Source: Nocardiopsis quinghaiensis
GTDB taxonomy: Bacteria > Actinomycetota > Actinomycetes > Streptosporangiales > Streptosporangiaceae
DNA length: 64,000 nt
Reading direction: 5' to 3'
Assembly (NCBI RefSeq): GCF_008638365.1
Contig: NZ_VWVU01000035.1
Location: forward strand, 1 to 64,000
The notes beneath the pieces were generated by a model that saw only the letters and a program-made list of their open reading frames with translations, searched no databases and was not told the DNA's origin. Positions 29,637-38,026 of the stretch are shown in pieces. Position 1 is the stretch's first letter. Each line of letters starts with the position of its first letter. Both the position numbers and the translations under genes were made by a program.

Positions 29637-30752
29637 CTACTCGGGCTTCGCCCCGGGATCGGTTCCCTCTTCGGTGTCCCGCTCGGTCGAGCCCTCGCTA
29701 CTAGATCGCTCAGGGCTCGGGTGGTATTCCGTCCCCGCCTCCTCCGAGCTGGTGTTCTTCGATCCGACCCGCGATTCCTCGCTGTCCAGAGCGCTGTAGA
29801 CGGTGCCGTCGTCGGCGGTCGCGCCGTCGGATGCGGGACCGAACACCTGGGTTCCGGCGTCGTGGCCGGGGGGGACGACGGCGCTGGAGAAGGAGTCCAT
29901 GCGGCGGCCCGCCCACAGGAAGTAGGCCAGGGCGGCGAGGAAGACCAGAATGGAGGTCCAGTTGTTCAGGCGCATGCCCAGGAAGTCGTTGGCCGGGTCC
30001 ACGCGCAGGTACTCGATCCAGAACCGACCGACGCAGTAGCCCATGACGTAGAGGGCGAACAGGCGACCGCCCTGGAGGGCGTGCTCGTAGCGGCGGCCGG
30101 CCCAGGCCAGCAGCACCGCCAGGAGCAGGCACCACAGGGACTCGTAGAGGAAGGTGGGGTGGTAGGTGCTGACGCCGAGTTCCATGCCGGGGCGCAGGTG
30201 GCCCTCGGGGTAGGGGGAGATCTCCACGGCCCAGGGCAGGTCGGTGGGCCGCCCGAACAGCTCCTGGTTGAAGTAGTTGCCCCAGCGGCCGATGGCCTGG
30301 GCCAGGGGGAGGGCGGGGGCGATGGCGAAGGAGAGCTTGGACATGGACAGTCCGCGCCTGCGTGCCACCAGCCACACGCCCAGGGCGCCCATGGGGACGG
30401 CGCCCCAGATGCCCAGGCCGCCCTCCCACACGTACAGGGCGCGGATGGGTTCGCGGCCCTCGGCGAAGTACAGCTGTGCGTCGCTGATGACGTGGTAGAG
30501 ACGGCCGCCGACCAGGCCCAGGATCACGGCCCACACGGCCATGTCCATGATGGTGCCCTTCTCACCGCCCATGGCGGCCCACCTACGCTCGCTCCACAGC
30601 ACGGCGACGATGACACCGGCGAGGATGCACAGGGCGTAGAAGTGGATCTCCAGCGGGCCGATGGGAATGGAGTTGACCTGCGGGCTGGGGAAGGCCGCGA
30701 GGGCACGGCCGGACTCGACCGCGCCCTCGGAAGCTGTCGACGACAATGTCAC
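29637..30752 (-). CDS. lgt: Prolipoprotein diacylglyceryl transferase
   Basis: Transfers diacylglycerol from phosphatidylglycerol to the lipobox cysteine of lipoproteins, the first step of lipoprotein maturation, in the membrane. About 371 aa from the GTG at 30752 (an in-frame GTG at 30824 would overlap the upstream gene). Lgt motifs: GGRLYHVISD, EGGLGIWG, and the signature GRWGNYFNQELFG followed by HPTFLYESLW. About seven helices are present. A 75-residue acidic Ser/Glu-rich C-terminal tail follows the last helix, longer than in E. coli. Last gene of a dsbA-like/lgt group. Confidence 0.95.
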   Translation of the reverse strand: MTLSSTASEGAVESGRALAAFPSPQVNSIPIGPLEIHFYALCILAGVIVAVLWSERRWAAMGGEKGTIMDMAVWAVILGLVGGRLYHVISDAQLYFAEGREPIRALYVWEGGLGIWGAVPMGALGVWLVARRRGLSMSKLSFAIAPALPLAQAIGRWGNYFNQELFGRPTDLPWAVEISPYPEGHLRPGMELGVSTYHPTFLYESLWCLLLAVLLAWAGRRYEHALQGGRLFALYVMGYCVGRFWIEYLRVDPANDFLGMRLNNWTSILVFLAALAYFLWAGRRMDSFSSAVVPPGHDAGTQVFGPASDGATADDGTVYSALDSEESRVGSKNTSSEEAGTEYHPSPERSSSEGSTERDTEEGTDPGAKPE

Positions 30753-30801
30753 TGGTCTGCTCTCGGATTCGCCCCGCGTGCGGGGGGTGTCTTCAGGGGT
30801 G

Positions 30802-31782
30802 TTACTCCACGCCACCCCCGTCACCCATGGGCTCGGTGTCGACCTCGCCGGATCCGGCTGAGTCGATCGCCTCGTCGAGGCCCCGGGCGGTCAGGGCGGT
30901 GTTGTTGTCGAGCAACTCACCGTTGATGTAGACGGAGGGGGTCGCGCGGAAGGCGTTGTCTCCGCTGTAGCGAGTGTAGGCGTTCCCGGTGGCTTCGATG
31001 ATCTGGCCCGTGTAGGTCCCGTCCAGGAACGAGGAGTCGTGTCCGTGCCCGTCGCCCCAGGCGAGCAGGTCGGACAGGACCATGGTGCCCAGGGTGTCCT
31101 CGCCGATCTGCTCCATGGCGTCCTCGGTCAGGGCGGGCAGGAACTCCCCGGTGAACTCGGCGACCACGGCGGCCTCCTCGTCCACGCGCTGGTCGAACTG
31201 CTCCTGCTGCCCCTCGGAGGGGTCGGTGCCGGCGAACCAGTCCTTGAGGTCGTCCGGGGTGAAGCCCTCCTCGCCCTCGGTGGGCTGGTTCTCGAAGAGG
31301 ATGTCGTTGTACTGGACGAAGCGGTCGTGGTCGGCGGCGGCGCGGGCGGCGGCCCCGCCGCGCAGCGAGTTGGTGCTGACGGGCGCCGGCCGCTGGGCGA
31401 AGATGCTCACCGGCCGGTAGTGGACGATGGCCTGGCCCTCGGCGGCGTTCTCCTTGAGGACGTCGCCGTTGAGCAGTTCGAACTGGCGGCAGGCGGGGCA
31501 CTGGTAGTCGGCGTAGACCTCGACGACGGGGGCCTCGGCCCCCTCCTGGGCCATGACGACGCTGCCGTCCTCCTGCAGGGTCCGCGGTGCCAGGGCGCCC
31601 TCGTACCCGGAGTCCGCGCGGTCGGCGTTGAGCACGAGGTAGCCGACGCCGACGATGAGCAGGACCACCGCGGCCGCGGCGCCGAGGACGATGAGGGTCT
31701 TGTTGCGTTTCGCCGCCCGCTTCTCCTTCCTCCTCTGTTCCTTGATCCTCTCGCGGGAGCGCCTGCGCGCTTCACTCCCCAT
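30802..31782 (-). CDS. DsbA-like thioredoxin-fold protein, membrane-anchored
   Basis: 326 aa from the ATG at 31782 (AGAGGAG upstream). A basic cytosolic N-terminus of 27 residues and one transmembrane helix (LIVLGAAAAVVLLIVGVGYL) place the catalytic part outside the cell. The active site is YADYQCPACRQFE, a CPAC redox motif of the DsbA/thioredoxin_4 type. FRATPSVYINGELL is the cis-Pro region. It probably forms or isomerises disulfides in secreted proteins. The MauE-like gene lies 53 nt upstream on the same strand. Confidence 0.9.
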   Translation of the reverse strand: MGSEARRRSRERIKEQRRKEKRAAKRNKTLIVLGAAAAVVLLIVGVGYLVLNADRADSGYEGALAPRTLQEDGSVVMAQEGAEAPVVEVYADYQCPACRQFELLNGDVLKENAAEGQAIVHYRPVSIFAQRPAPVSTNSLRGGAAARAAADHDRFVQYNDILFENQPTEGEEGFTPDDLKDWFAGTDPSEGQQEQFDQRVDEEAAVVAEFTGEFLPALTEDAMEQIGEDTLGTMVLSDLLAWGDGHGHDSSFLDGTYTGQIIEATGNAYTRYSGDNAFRATPSVYINGELLDNNTALTARGLDEAIDSAGSGEVDTEPMGDGGGVE

Positions 31783-31835
31783 GCTCTCCTCTGTTTCTGC
31801 TGCTGGATACGGTCGACCGGGGTGCGGTGCCGGGG

Positions 31836-32348
31836 CTACCGGAACAGGCCGATGGCGCGGTCGATGGCGAAGGGCGAACGGGGCCACACCGCGACGAGGG
31901 CGCCCAGGGCCGCGAAGGCGATGTCGCGGGCGATGGAGATCCCGTACTTGGTCTCCCCCGGTGCGACCTGTCCGCCGCCGCCGAAGCAGCCGCAGTCGAT
32001 GTTCAGGCCCCGCGCCATGGCCGAGACGACCCCGGCGATGAAGACGACCATGAGCAGTGCGCTGACGGCGCCGGCGTAGCGGGTGGCGAGCCCGACCAGG
32101 AGCAGGACGGCCAGGGCGAGTTCGAACAGGGGGAGGGTGTAGCCGATGAGCCGGGCGATCTCGACGGGGAAGAGGTCGTAGGCCTCCACCGCCTGGACGG
32201 ACAGGGCCGGGGGGAACTTGGAGACGGCGGCGAAGACGAGGACGGCGGCCAGTCCGATCCGGCAGGCGAGCGTGATCCAGGGCTGGACGGCGTCCCAGCG
32301 CGATCCGCGTGCGGGATCGGGGGCGAGGGTCTGGTCGGGTGTGTCCAT
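31836..32348 (-). CDS. MauE/DoxX-like membrane protein
   Basis: 170 aa with four transmembrane helices. It resembles the MauE/DoxX-type family, with ACRIGLAAVLVFAAVSKF in the first helix and the cysteine pair DCGCFGGGGQ near residue 117. MauE proteins are associated with disulfide formation in other exported proteins. Here the partner is the adjacent DsbA-like thiol oxidoreductase, so the two may form a redox relay across the membrane, as VKOR or DsbB would. That pairing is inferred from adjacency and cysteine content. Confidence 0.8.
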   Translation of the reverse strand: MDTPDQTLAPDPARGSRWDAVQPWITLACRIGLAAVLVFAAVSKFPPALSVQAVEAYDLFPVEIARLIGYTLPLFELALAVLLLVGLATRYAGAVSALLMVVFIAGVVSAMARGLNIDCGCFGGGGQVAPGETKYGISIARDIAFAALGALVAVWPRSPFAIDRAIGLFR

Positions 32349-32462
32349 TGCCTGTGCCTTCGGGGAGTGAGGGGTACCGTGTCGCTTTTGGTGTTTGCCT
32401 TGTTACTCTTCGTGTCGCGTCAGATCCTACTGGGTGTGCCGAGTGGGTGGCACCGGGCTCTG

Positions 32463-32496
32463 GTTCACGGGGGCACCGGCCGGCGCCCCCGTGAAC
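32463..32496 (-). terminator. Strong hairpin upstream of the MauE-like gene
   Basis: A perfect 12-bp stem (32463-32474 / 32485-32496) with a GC-rich loop. It is 204 nt beyond trpA and 115 nt before the MauE-like start, so it is either a third trpA terminator or a leader element. Confidence 0.5.
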
Positions 32497-32636
32497 GGCG
32501 GACACCACCATCACACCATCCGTCGCCCCGTCGCGAAGGCGTTTCACCGGCTTCGGGAGGGTCCTCTCACCCGATTCTCACGCTCTTAACCGTGCCCTTG
32601 ACCAGGGTGGGGGCGGCGGGGCACGACAGACACGGC

Positions 32637-32667
32637 GGGAGGCCGCCCCGGTGGGGGACGGCCTCCC
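32637..32667 (-). terminator. Second trpA terminator hairpin
   Basis: 9-bp arms GGGAGGCCG / CGGCCTCCC (32637-32645 / 32659-32667), downstream of the first hairpin. Confidence 0.7.
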
Positions 32668-32675
32668 GTCGGTGT

Positions 32676-32695
32676 CGGGGCGCCGAAACGCCCCG
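32676..32695 (-). terminator. First trpA terminator hairpin
   Basis: 7-bp arms CGGGGCG / CGCCCCG (32676-32682 / 32689-32695), 4 nt past the trpA stop. With the next hairpin it forms a tandem terminator. Confidence 0.7.
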
Positions 32696-32699
32696 GTGC

Positions 32700-33518
32700 T
32701 CAGCCGCGGCCCGAGCGCACACCCGCCGCCAGTTCCTGGGCGAAGGAGCGGACCGCCGTGATACCGGTCTCCAGGTCCGGCGCGTCCAGGACCCGCTGGC
32801 AGAACCCGGCTCCGACGATCACCCCGTCGGCGTAGGCGGCCACCTCGGCGGCCTGGGCGGCCGTGGAGATGCCCAGCCCCACACAGACCGGCAGCCCGGA
32901 GTCGCGGGTGGTCTCCCGGGTGCGCCGCACCAGTTCGGCGGCGGTGTCGGCGACCTGGGTGCGGGTACCGGTCACGCCCATCAGCGAGGCCGCGTACACG
33001 AAGCCGCTACAGGCCCGCGTGGTCAGGGCCAGCCGCTGGTCGGTGGAGGAGGGCGCGACCAGGAACACCCGGTCCAGTCCGGAGTCGGTGGAGGCGGCGA
33101 CCCACTCCCCGGCCTCCTCCGGGATGAGGTCGGGGGTGATCACTCCGGCCCCGCCCGCCTTGGCCAGGGCGGCGGCGAAGCGCTCCACGCCGTAGCGCTC
33201 GATCGGGTTCCAGTAGGACATGACCACGGCGGCGGCGCCCGTGGCGGCGGTGGCCTCGACCACGCGGAACACGTCGTCGGTGGTGGTCCCGGCCGCCAGG
33301 GCCCGGTCCGCGGCGCGCTGGATGGTGGGGCCGTCCATCATGGGATCGGAGTAGGGCAGGCCGACCTCGATGACGTCACATCCCCCCTCCACCATGGCCT
33401 CGACGACCCTGATCGAGGACTCCACGTCCGGGAATCCGGCGGGCAGGTAGCCGATCAGTGCGGCCCGTCCGGCCTCACGGGCCCCGGCAAGCCTGTTCTG
33501 CAGTGCGGTAGCGGTCAT
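32700..33518 (-). CDS. trpA: Tryptophan synthase alpha subunit
   Basis: Cleaves indole-3-glycerol phosphate to indole and glyceraldehyde-3-phosphate; indole is channelled to TrpB. 272 aa, TIM barrel. The catalytic Glu and Asp are in [18 protein letters not shown], and GVTGTRTQ and VGLGIST form the phosphate-binding loops. The start ATG overlaps the trpB stop by 4 bp (33515-33518), giving translational coupling in an alpha2-beta2 enzyme. Confidence 0.98.
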   Translation of the reverse strand: MTATALQNRLAGAREAGRAALIGYLPAGFPDVESSIRVVEAMVEGGCDVIEVGLPYSDPMMDGPTIQRAADRALAAGTTTDDVFRVVEATAATGAAAVVMSYWNPIERYGVERFAAALAKAGGAGVITPDLIPEEAGEWVAASTDSGLDRVFLVAPSSTDQRLALTTRACSGFVYAASLMGVTGTRTQVADTAAELVRRTRETTRDSGLPVCVGLGISTAAQAAEVAAYADGVIVGAGFCQRVLDAPDLETGITAVRSFAQELAAGVRSGRG

Positions 33519-34732
33519 GCCTGTCCCTCCGGGTCCACGAGGCCGAAGTAGGCGGCCGCGGTGTCAACGTCCTTGTCGCCGCGCCCGGAGAGGTTCACCA
33601 GGATGACGGCGTCCGGGCCGAGGCGCTCGCCGAGCTTGCGTGCGCCCGCCAGTGCGTGCGCGCTCTCGATCGCCGGGATGATGCCCTCGGTGCGGCACAG
33701 CAGGCGGAAGGCCTCCATGGCCTCCGCGTCGGTGATCGGCTCGTAGGCGGCGCGTCCGGTGTCGGCGAGGTAGGCGTGCTCGGGCCCCACGGCCGGGTAG
33801 TCGAGTCCGGCGGAGATGGAGTGGCTGGGCAGGGTCTGCCCGTACTCGTCCTGGAGCACGAAGGTACGCGCCCCGTGGAAGACTCCGTGGCTGCCCGCGG
33901 TGATGGAGGCCGCGGTGCGGGTCGTCTGGGCGCCCTCTCCCCCGGCCTCGAAACCGTACAGGGCCACGTCCTCGTCGGGGATGAAGGCCGCGAAGACGGC
34001 CATGGCGTTGGAGCCGCCGCCCACGCACGCGGCGACCGCGTCGGGAAGCCTGCCGACGCGCTCCAGGACCTGCTCGCGTGCCTCCTGGCCGACGACGAAG
34101 TGCAGGTCGCGCACCAGCTTGGGGAAGGGGTGCGGACCGGCCACGGTGCCGAACAGGTAGTGGGTGCGGTCGACGTTGGCGACCCAGTCGCGGAACGCCT
34201 CGTTGATGGCGTCCTTGAGGGTGCGGCTGCCGATGGTGACGGGGACGACCTCGGCGCCGAGCATGCGCATGCGGGCGACGTTGAGCGCCTGGCGCCGGGT
34301 GTCCTCCTCCCCCATGTAGATCACGCAGTCCAGGCCGAGCAGGGCGCAGGCGGTGGCGGTGGCCACGCCGTGCTGCCCGGCGCCGGTCTCGGCGATCACG
34401 CGGGTCTTGCCCATGCGCTTGGTGAGCAGGGCCTGGCCGAGCACGTTGTTGATCTTGTGCGAGCCGGTGTGGTTGAGGTCCTCGCGCTTGAGCAGGACGC
34501 GGGCGCCGCCGCAGTGCTCGGAGAAGTTGCGGGCCTCGCTCAGGGCGCTGGGGCGTCCGGTGTAGTCCTTGAGCAGCGCGGCGAGCTCGGCCTGGTACTG
34601 GGGGTCCTGCTTGGCCTTCTCCCACTCGGAGGCGACCTCGTCGAGGGCGGCGATGAGCGCCTCGGGTGCGAAGCGGCCGCCGAAGCGGCCGTAGTGTCCG
34701 CTCTGGTCGGGCAGTGGTTGGTCGTGGCTCAT
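33515..34732 (-). CDS. trpB: Tryptophan synthase beta subunit
   Basis: PLP enzyme condensing indole with serine to give tryptophan. 405 aa, the classical TrpB1 form. The PLP lysine is in [17 protein letters not shown] and the [12 protein letters not shown] substrate loop is intact. [12 protein letters not shown] binds the PLP phosphate. AGGAG lies 8 nt before the ATG at 34732. It is preceded by a short Trp-containing leader ORF and hairpins, so its expression may respond to tryptophan. Confidence 0.98.
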   Translation of the reverse strand: MSHDQPLPDQSGHYGRFGGRFAPEALIAALDEVASEWEKAKQDPQYQAELAALLKDYTGRPSALSEARNFSEHCGGARVLLKREDLNHTGSHKINNVLGQALLTKRMGKTRVIAETGAGQHGVATATACALLGLDCVIYMGEEDTRRQALNVARMRMLGAEVVPVTIGSRTLKDAINEAFRDWVANVDRTHYLFGTVAGPHPFPKLVRDLHFVVGQEAREQVLERVGRLPDAVAACVGGGSNAMAVFAAFIPDEDVALYGFEAGGEGAQTTRTAASITAGSHGVFHGARTFVLQDEYGQTLPSHSISAGLDYPAVGPEHAYLADTGRAAYEPITDAEAMEAFRLLCRTEGIIPAIESAHALAGARKLGERLGPDAVILVNLSGRGDKDVDTAAAYFGLVDPEGQA

Positions 34733-34809
34733 GGGACGTTCTCCTGGGAAGGGCCGACCGCGTGGCTTCCCCGGGCCTGCGCCGCGGGGTCCGCGCGCCG
34801 ACCGGCTGT

Positions 34810-34888
34810 GCGCCGCCTGGCACCGGCGGCGCGTTCGTTCTGTGGGTCAACGCGGCGTCGGGAACCCGCGGCTCACGCCTGCGGGCTC
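34810..34888 (-). promoter_or_regulatory. Attenuator-like hairpins upstream of trpB
   Basis: On the minus strand, just past the leader stop, there is a hairpin with 8-bp outer arms (about 34863-34870 / 34881-34888, one G-U) and a GGC/GCC inner stem. Its 3' arm can instead pair with a CCGCG block further on. A terminator-like 8-bp stem GCGCCGCC / GGCGGCGC (34810-34817 / 34825-34832) follows before trpB. The order leader ORF, hairpin, competing block, terminator is that of transcription attenuation. Confidence 0.55.
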
Positions 34889-34889
34889 C

Positions 34890-34958
34890 CTAGAGCCATC
34901 GCCATCGGGGGCCGGGGCGCACCACAGCCGCGCTCGGCACCTGCGTCGTTCCCGTCAT
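34890..34958 (-). CDS. trpL: Putative trp leader peptide (22 aa)
   Basis: Short ORF starting at the ATG at 34958, 13 nt after the trpC stop, with GAAGGG overlapping that stop as a ribosome site. The product is 22 residues and ends in RWRWL: two Trp codons (TGG CGA TGG, 34896-34904) directly before the TAG. Trp is the rarest residue, so two in 22 just before a stop is what attenuator leaders show. It occupies the place where Streptomyces carries the small trpM gene, but its sequence does not resemble TrpM. Function is inferred from composition and the downstream hairpins. Confidence 0.6.
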   Translation of the reverse strand: MTGTTQVPSAAVVRPGPRWRWL

Positions 34959-34971
34959 GCTGTGGTGCCCT

Positions 34972-35778
34972 TCAGTTCCGGTCCCGCAGGGCGGGGTGGG
35001 CTCCCGCGGTCACCAGGTCGGCGACGGCCTCACGCGGGTTCCGGCCGCGGACGAGGCTCTCACCGACCAGGACGGCGCCGGCTCCGGCGCCGGCGTAGGC
35101 CAGCAGGTCGTGCGGGCCGCGGACTCCGGACTCGGCGATCTTGACGACGTCGGAGGGAATGAGCGGGGCGAGCCGGGAGAAGGTGTCCCGGTCCACCTCC
35201 AGGGTCTTGAGGTTGCGCGCGTTGACGCCGACGACGGTGGCTCCGGCGTCCAGGGCGCGGGAGACCTCCTCCTCGTCGTGGACCTCCACCAGCGGTGTCA
35301 GGCCCAGCGAGCGGGCCCGTTCGACCAGGGACACCAGGGCCTCCTGGGGCAGGGCCGCGACGATGAGGAGTACGGCGGAGGCTCCGAAGGCGCGGGCTTC
35401 CCACAACTGGTAGGAGCTGACCACGAAGTCCTTGCGCAGCAGCGGGGTCTCGACCGCCTGGTGGACCGTCCGCAGGTCGGCGAGGCTGCCGTTGAAGCGG
35501 CGCTGCTCGGTGAGGACGCTGATCAGGGCGGCGCCGCCGGCCTCGTAGTCGCGGGCCAGAGCCGCCGGGTCGGTGATGGTCGCGAGGGGGCCCTTGGAGG
35601 GGCTGGCCCGCTTGACCTCGGCGATGACGTGCACACCGGGGCGCCGCAGGGCGGCTTCGGCGTCCCGCGGGGTGGGCGCCGCCCCGGCCTGGGCCTTGAG
35701 GCGGTCCAGGGGGAGGTCCTCCTGCCGCTGCGCCAGGTCAGCGCGTACTCCGTCGAGGATCTCGTCGAGCACGCTCAC
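34972..35778 (-). CDS. trpC: Indole-3-glycerol phosphate synthase
   Basis: Closes the indole ring from carboxyphenylaminodeoxyribulose phosphate. 268 aa, monofunctional (no fused PRAI domain). Key blocks: [15 protein letters not shown] with the catalytic Lys, [30 protein letters not shown] and [12 protein letters not shown]. Its stop codon lies just upstream of the trp leader ORF, which suggests that trpBA can be controlled separately from trpC. Confidence 0.98.
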   Translation of the reverse strand: MSVLDEILDGVRADLAQRQEDLPLDRLKAQAGAAPTPRDAEAALRRPGVHVIAEVKRASPSKGPLATITDPAALARDYEAGGAALISVLTEQRRFNGSLADLRTVHQAVETPLLRKDFVVSSYQLWEARAFGASAVLLIVAALPQEALVSLVERARSLGLTPLVEVHDEEEVSRALDAGATVVGVNARNLKTLEVDRDTFSRLAPLIPSDVVKIAESGVRGPHDLLAYAGAGAGAVLVGESLVRGRNPREAVADLVTAGAHPALRDRN

Positions 35779-35961
35779 CAGTTACCGCTCCCTCGTGAAG
35801 GTGGGCCGGTCGCGGTGGTGGGCTCCCCTGGGGTGGGCCCACAGTCGCGCGGCGGGACCGGACACCGCCGCCGCACCGTGTCGCTGGTCATCGTATCCAC
35901 CCGCCGGGGGCGCGGGGTCGGCGACCCCGCGTGACACTCCGTGGGAGGCGGGGGGAGGGGG

Positions 35962-35991
35962 CGCTCCGTCCCGGCCCGCGGGGACGGAGCG
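35962..35991 (-). terminator. Terminator after CD225-type gene 1
   Basis: A perfect 11-bp stem (35962-35972 / 35981-35991) with an 8-nt loop, 10 nt past the stop at 36002. It implies trpC has its own promoter in 35779-35960. Confidence 0.8.
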
Positions 35992-36001
35992 GGGCCCGTG
36001 G

Positions 36002-36379
36002 TCAGTAGGCGTCGTAGGTGGTGCCCACCGTACCGGCGGTCGTCCCGGAGATGACCATCACGACGATGAACCCGATGTAGAGCACGAAGAAGACCGCGCC
36101 GAGGATGAAGAGCACCAGGCTGATGATGCCCAGGATCCGGGCGGTCCGGGCCGAGGACTCGGCGCCCGCGTAGTCCCCGATCTGCCACTTGCTGTTGATC
36201 TGGAGGGCGAAGATCAGGCCGATGATGCCGATGAACGGCAGACAGCTGAGGATGCCGAGGATGTTGTGCACCATGTAGGTCTTGGGTGGGTCCCCGGGCG
36301 GCGGACCACCGTATCCGGGAGGGCCTCCGTAGCTACCGGGAGGGCCGTAGCCGCCGGTGGGCGGGGGTCCGTAGCTCAT
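36002..36379 (-). CDS. CD225/dispanin-type membrane protein 1
   Basis: 125 aa. The N-terminus is a Gly/Pro/Tyr-rich cytosolic segment (about 1-33, YGPPGSYGGPPGYGG). Then comes the CD225-like core of two hydrophobic segments, VHNILGILSCLPFIGIIGLI and a helix after the SARTARILGIISLVL loop. GGAAGG precedes the ATG at 36379. Bacterial CD225 proteins are abundant in actinobacteria and mostly uncharacterised. It shares its start MSYGPPP with the gene at 37085-37426. Confidence 0.75.
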   Translation of the reverse strand: MSYGPPPTGGYGPPGSYGGPPGYGGPPPGDPPKTYMVHNILGILSCLPFIGIIGLIFALQINSKWQIGDYAGAESSARTARILGIISLVLFILGAVFFVLYIGFIVVMVISGTTAGTVGTTYDAY

Positions 36380-36477
36380 GTGATCAAACCTTCCGGGACG
36401 TGGGATGGTCGCGTGCCGCGCGGAGGAGGCGGCCGCGCTCATCGGATCAGACTACGTCGGGCCCGTTCTGGTTCCGT

Positions 36478-36990
36478 CTACCAGCCCGGGAACAGCGGGG
36501 TTCCGGGGGCCAGGAAGGAGAACCAGGGCAGGTTGCGCAGGACCCAGTGCCCGGTGATGACGATGAGGAGCCCCCACAGGAACCAGCCCGGTGTGAGCTT
36601 GGGCGGTTTCGTGGGCGGCCGGACCGTCCGGACCAGCCAGAGCGTGTAGGTCCACACGATGTAGGGGGCCAGCAGCCATGCCAGGGGGTTCATGCTGATG
36701 GAGGCGAGGACCTCGCCGTGGGTGAGCAGGGCGATCGCGCGCATGCTCCCGCAGCCGGGGCAGAAGGTGCCGGTGAACAGGAGCCAGGGGCAGGTGGGGT
36801 AGTTGCCCGGCTCGTTGGGGTCCACGAGGTGCAGGAGCGCGGCCCCCGCCAGTCCGAGGGCACCCAGGCCCACGGGCCACACGACCGGGTGGAACGTCTC
36901 GGCCCGACGCCTGATCCGTTCGGACAGGGAGGGCGCCGCGGGGGGCGGGGACGGCGGGTCCTCCGACGGCTTTTCGTGGTGTGGATGCAC
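36478..36990 (-). CDS. DUF2752 membrane protein
   Basis: 170 aa from a GTG at 36990. Three to four helices. The DUF2752 signature is clear: CPWLLFTGTFCPGCGSMRAI, where cysteines of a CPxCG-type motif precede a helix, then NPLAWLLAPYIVW. Function is unknown, though the family often sits beside trp or CD225 genes in actinobacteria. Here it lies between two CD225-type genes on the same strand. Confidence 0.82.
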   Translation of the reverse strand: MHPHHEKPSEDPPSPPPAAPSLSERIRRRAETFHPVVWPVGLGALGLAGAALLHLVDPNEPGNYPTCPWLLFTGTFCPGCGSMRAIALLTHGEVLASISMNPLAWLLAPYIVWTYTLWLVRTVRPPTKPPKLTPGWFLWGLLIVITGHWVLRNLPWFSFLAPGTPLFPGW

Positions 36991-37026
36991 GCGACCAGCT
37001 TAGGGGGCTCGGGGCCGGCAAGAGCT

Positions 37027-37058
37027 CTGCCCCCGAGCGCCGAGGCGCCCGGGGGCAG
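37027..37058 (-). terminator. Terminator after CD225-type gene 2
   Basis: 9-bp outer arms CTGCCCCCG / CGGGGGCAG (37027-37035 / 37050-37058) plus an inner GCGCC stem, 26 nt past the stop at 37085. Confidence 0.75.
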
Positions 37059-37084
37059 ACGTGGTACCGGAAGGCGGGCGCCTT

Positions 37085-37426
37085 CTAGTAGTACGTCGGG
37101 GTGCTGGTCGCGGCGACAGCGATGATCGCGATGTAGAAGCCGATGCTCAGCACGTAGGCGATACTGCCCAGGATGAAGGCGATCTTCGTCCACTTCTTGG
37201 CCTGGGCCTGGGCCTCCATGGCGCCGCCCTGGTCACCGCGGTTCCACAGGTCGTTGACCTTGGTGGCGTTGACGATGGCCGGGATGGCGAAGGGCCAGCA
37301 GCAGAAGATGGCCACGATGGCCCATGTGAGGCCGTTGTCCGGAGGAGTGCCGCCGGGGGCTCCGTAGCCGCCGCTGGGCGGACCGTAGCCGCCGGGGTTA
37401 CCTGGGGGTGGGGGACCATAACTCAT
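37085..37426 (-). CDS. CD225/dispanin-type membrane protein 2
   Basis: 113 aa. A Gly/Pro/Tyr-rich N-terminus (about 1-30) is followed by a first hydrophobic segment (LTWAIVAIFCCWPFAIPAIV), the VNDLWNRGDQGGAMEAQAQAKK loop typical of CD225 proteins and a second helix to the C-terminus. The first segment has a paired Cys-Cys that in animal IFITM relatives is palmitoylated; whether bacteria modify it is unknown. Paralogous to the protein at 36002-36379. Confidence 0.78.
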   Translation of the reverse strand: MSYGPPPPGNPGGYGPPSGGYGAPGGTPPDNGLTWAIVAIFCCWPFAIPAIVNATKVNDLWNRGDQGGAMEAQAQAKKWTKIAFILGSIAYVLSIGFYIAIIAVAATSTPTYY

Positions 37427-37693
37427 ACTCGGGACAACTTTCCGAAAGGGGATTCAGGAGATTCACACGGCGTGCCGACAGCACGCCGACCCAACGTGGG
37501 GCAGGGCTGGATCACCGGGGCGCATACGCCGCGGGCAGGACGAATGATGCCAGATCAGTGGGACTTTCACTGAACGGAACCAAAGCGACAGTCAGGACCG
37601 GTGGAGCGAATCTACCCGGCCCGCACGACCTCCGTCCATTTTCTGCCACGCGCCCGTGGTGATCTGCGGGTTCTCCGGTGCGCCCCCGCGGTC

Positions 37694-38026
37694 TCAGGCC
37701 TTGGCGGCGTCGGGGTCGAGGACGGGTCCGGGCTGGGCCACGGCGGGCTCGGGCTGGGCGGCGGCGGCCTTCCGGCCGGCCTCCCACTCCTCGCGCGTGG
37801 GCGGGACGGGGCGGGGCTCCTTGCGGCCCAGACCGGCCTTCTTCATGACGCCGGCGACCGCGGCGAGCACGACGCTGACGCCCAGGGCGATGGCGGTCCA
37901 CAGCAGCACGCCACCGCCGGAGAAGACGATGGCGAAGGCCGCCACGCTCCACACCACGATCCAGGAGAGGGTGAGGAACCAGGCGGAAACGGTGTTGCCG
38001 TGGTCCTCGTGGTGTTCGTCGGCCAT
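37694..38026 (-). CDS. HGxxPAAW-family membrane protein
   Basis: 110 aa, two transmembrane helices. The N-terminus HHEDHGNTVSAWFLTLSWIV corresponds to the HGxxPAAW signature, with the PAAW part varied to VSAW. A conserved basic-to-Pro-rich C-terminal segment (RPVPPTREEWEAGR) follows. These small proteins accompany the trp-associated membrane protein in many actinobacteria; function unknown. Its start touches the stop of the upstream gene at 38026. Confidence 0.78.
   Translation of the reverse strand: MADEHHEDHGNTVSAWFLTLSWIVVWSVAAFAIVFSGGGVLLWTAIALGVSVVLAAVAGVMKKAGLGRKEPRPVPPTREEWEAGRKAAAAQPEPAVAQPGPVLDPDAAKA

Larger units (their letters stand above)
32349..32699. other. Gap between trpA and the MauE-like gene
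   Basis: 351 bp without a gene. It holds the two trpA terminator hairpins (32637-32695) and a separate strong hairpin at 32463-32496. The MauE-like promoter should lie in 32349-32460; no clear hexamers were found. Confidence 0.4.

Noticed and set aside
34733-34889. trpM gene between trpC and trpB
   Set aside because: All three minus-strand frames were read; none gives the conserved basic TrpM sequence, only the 22-codon leader ORF.
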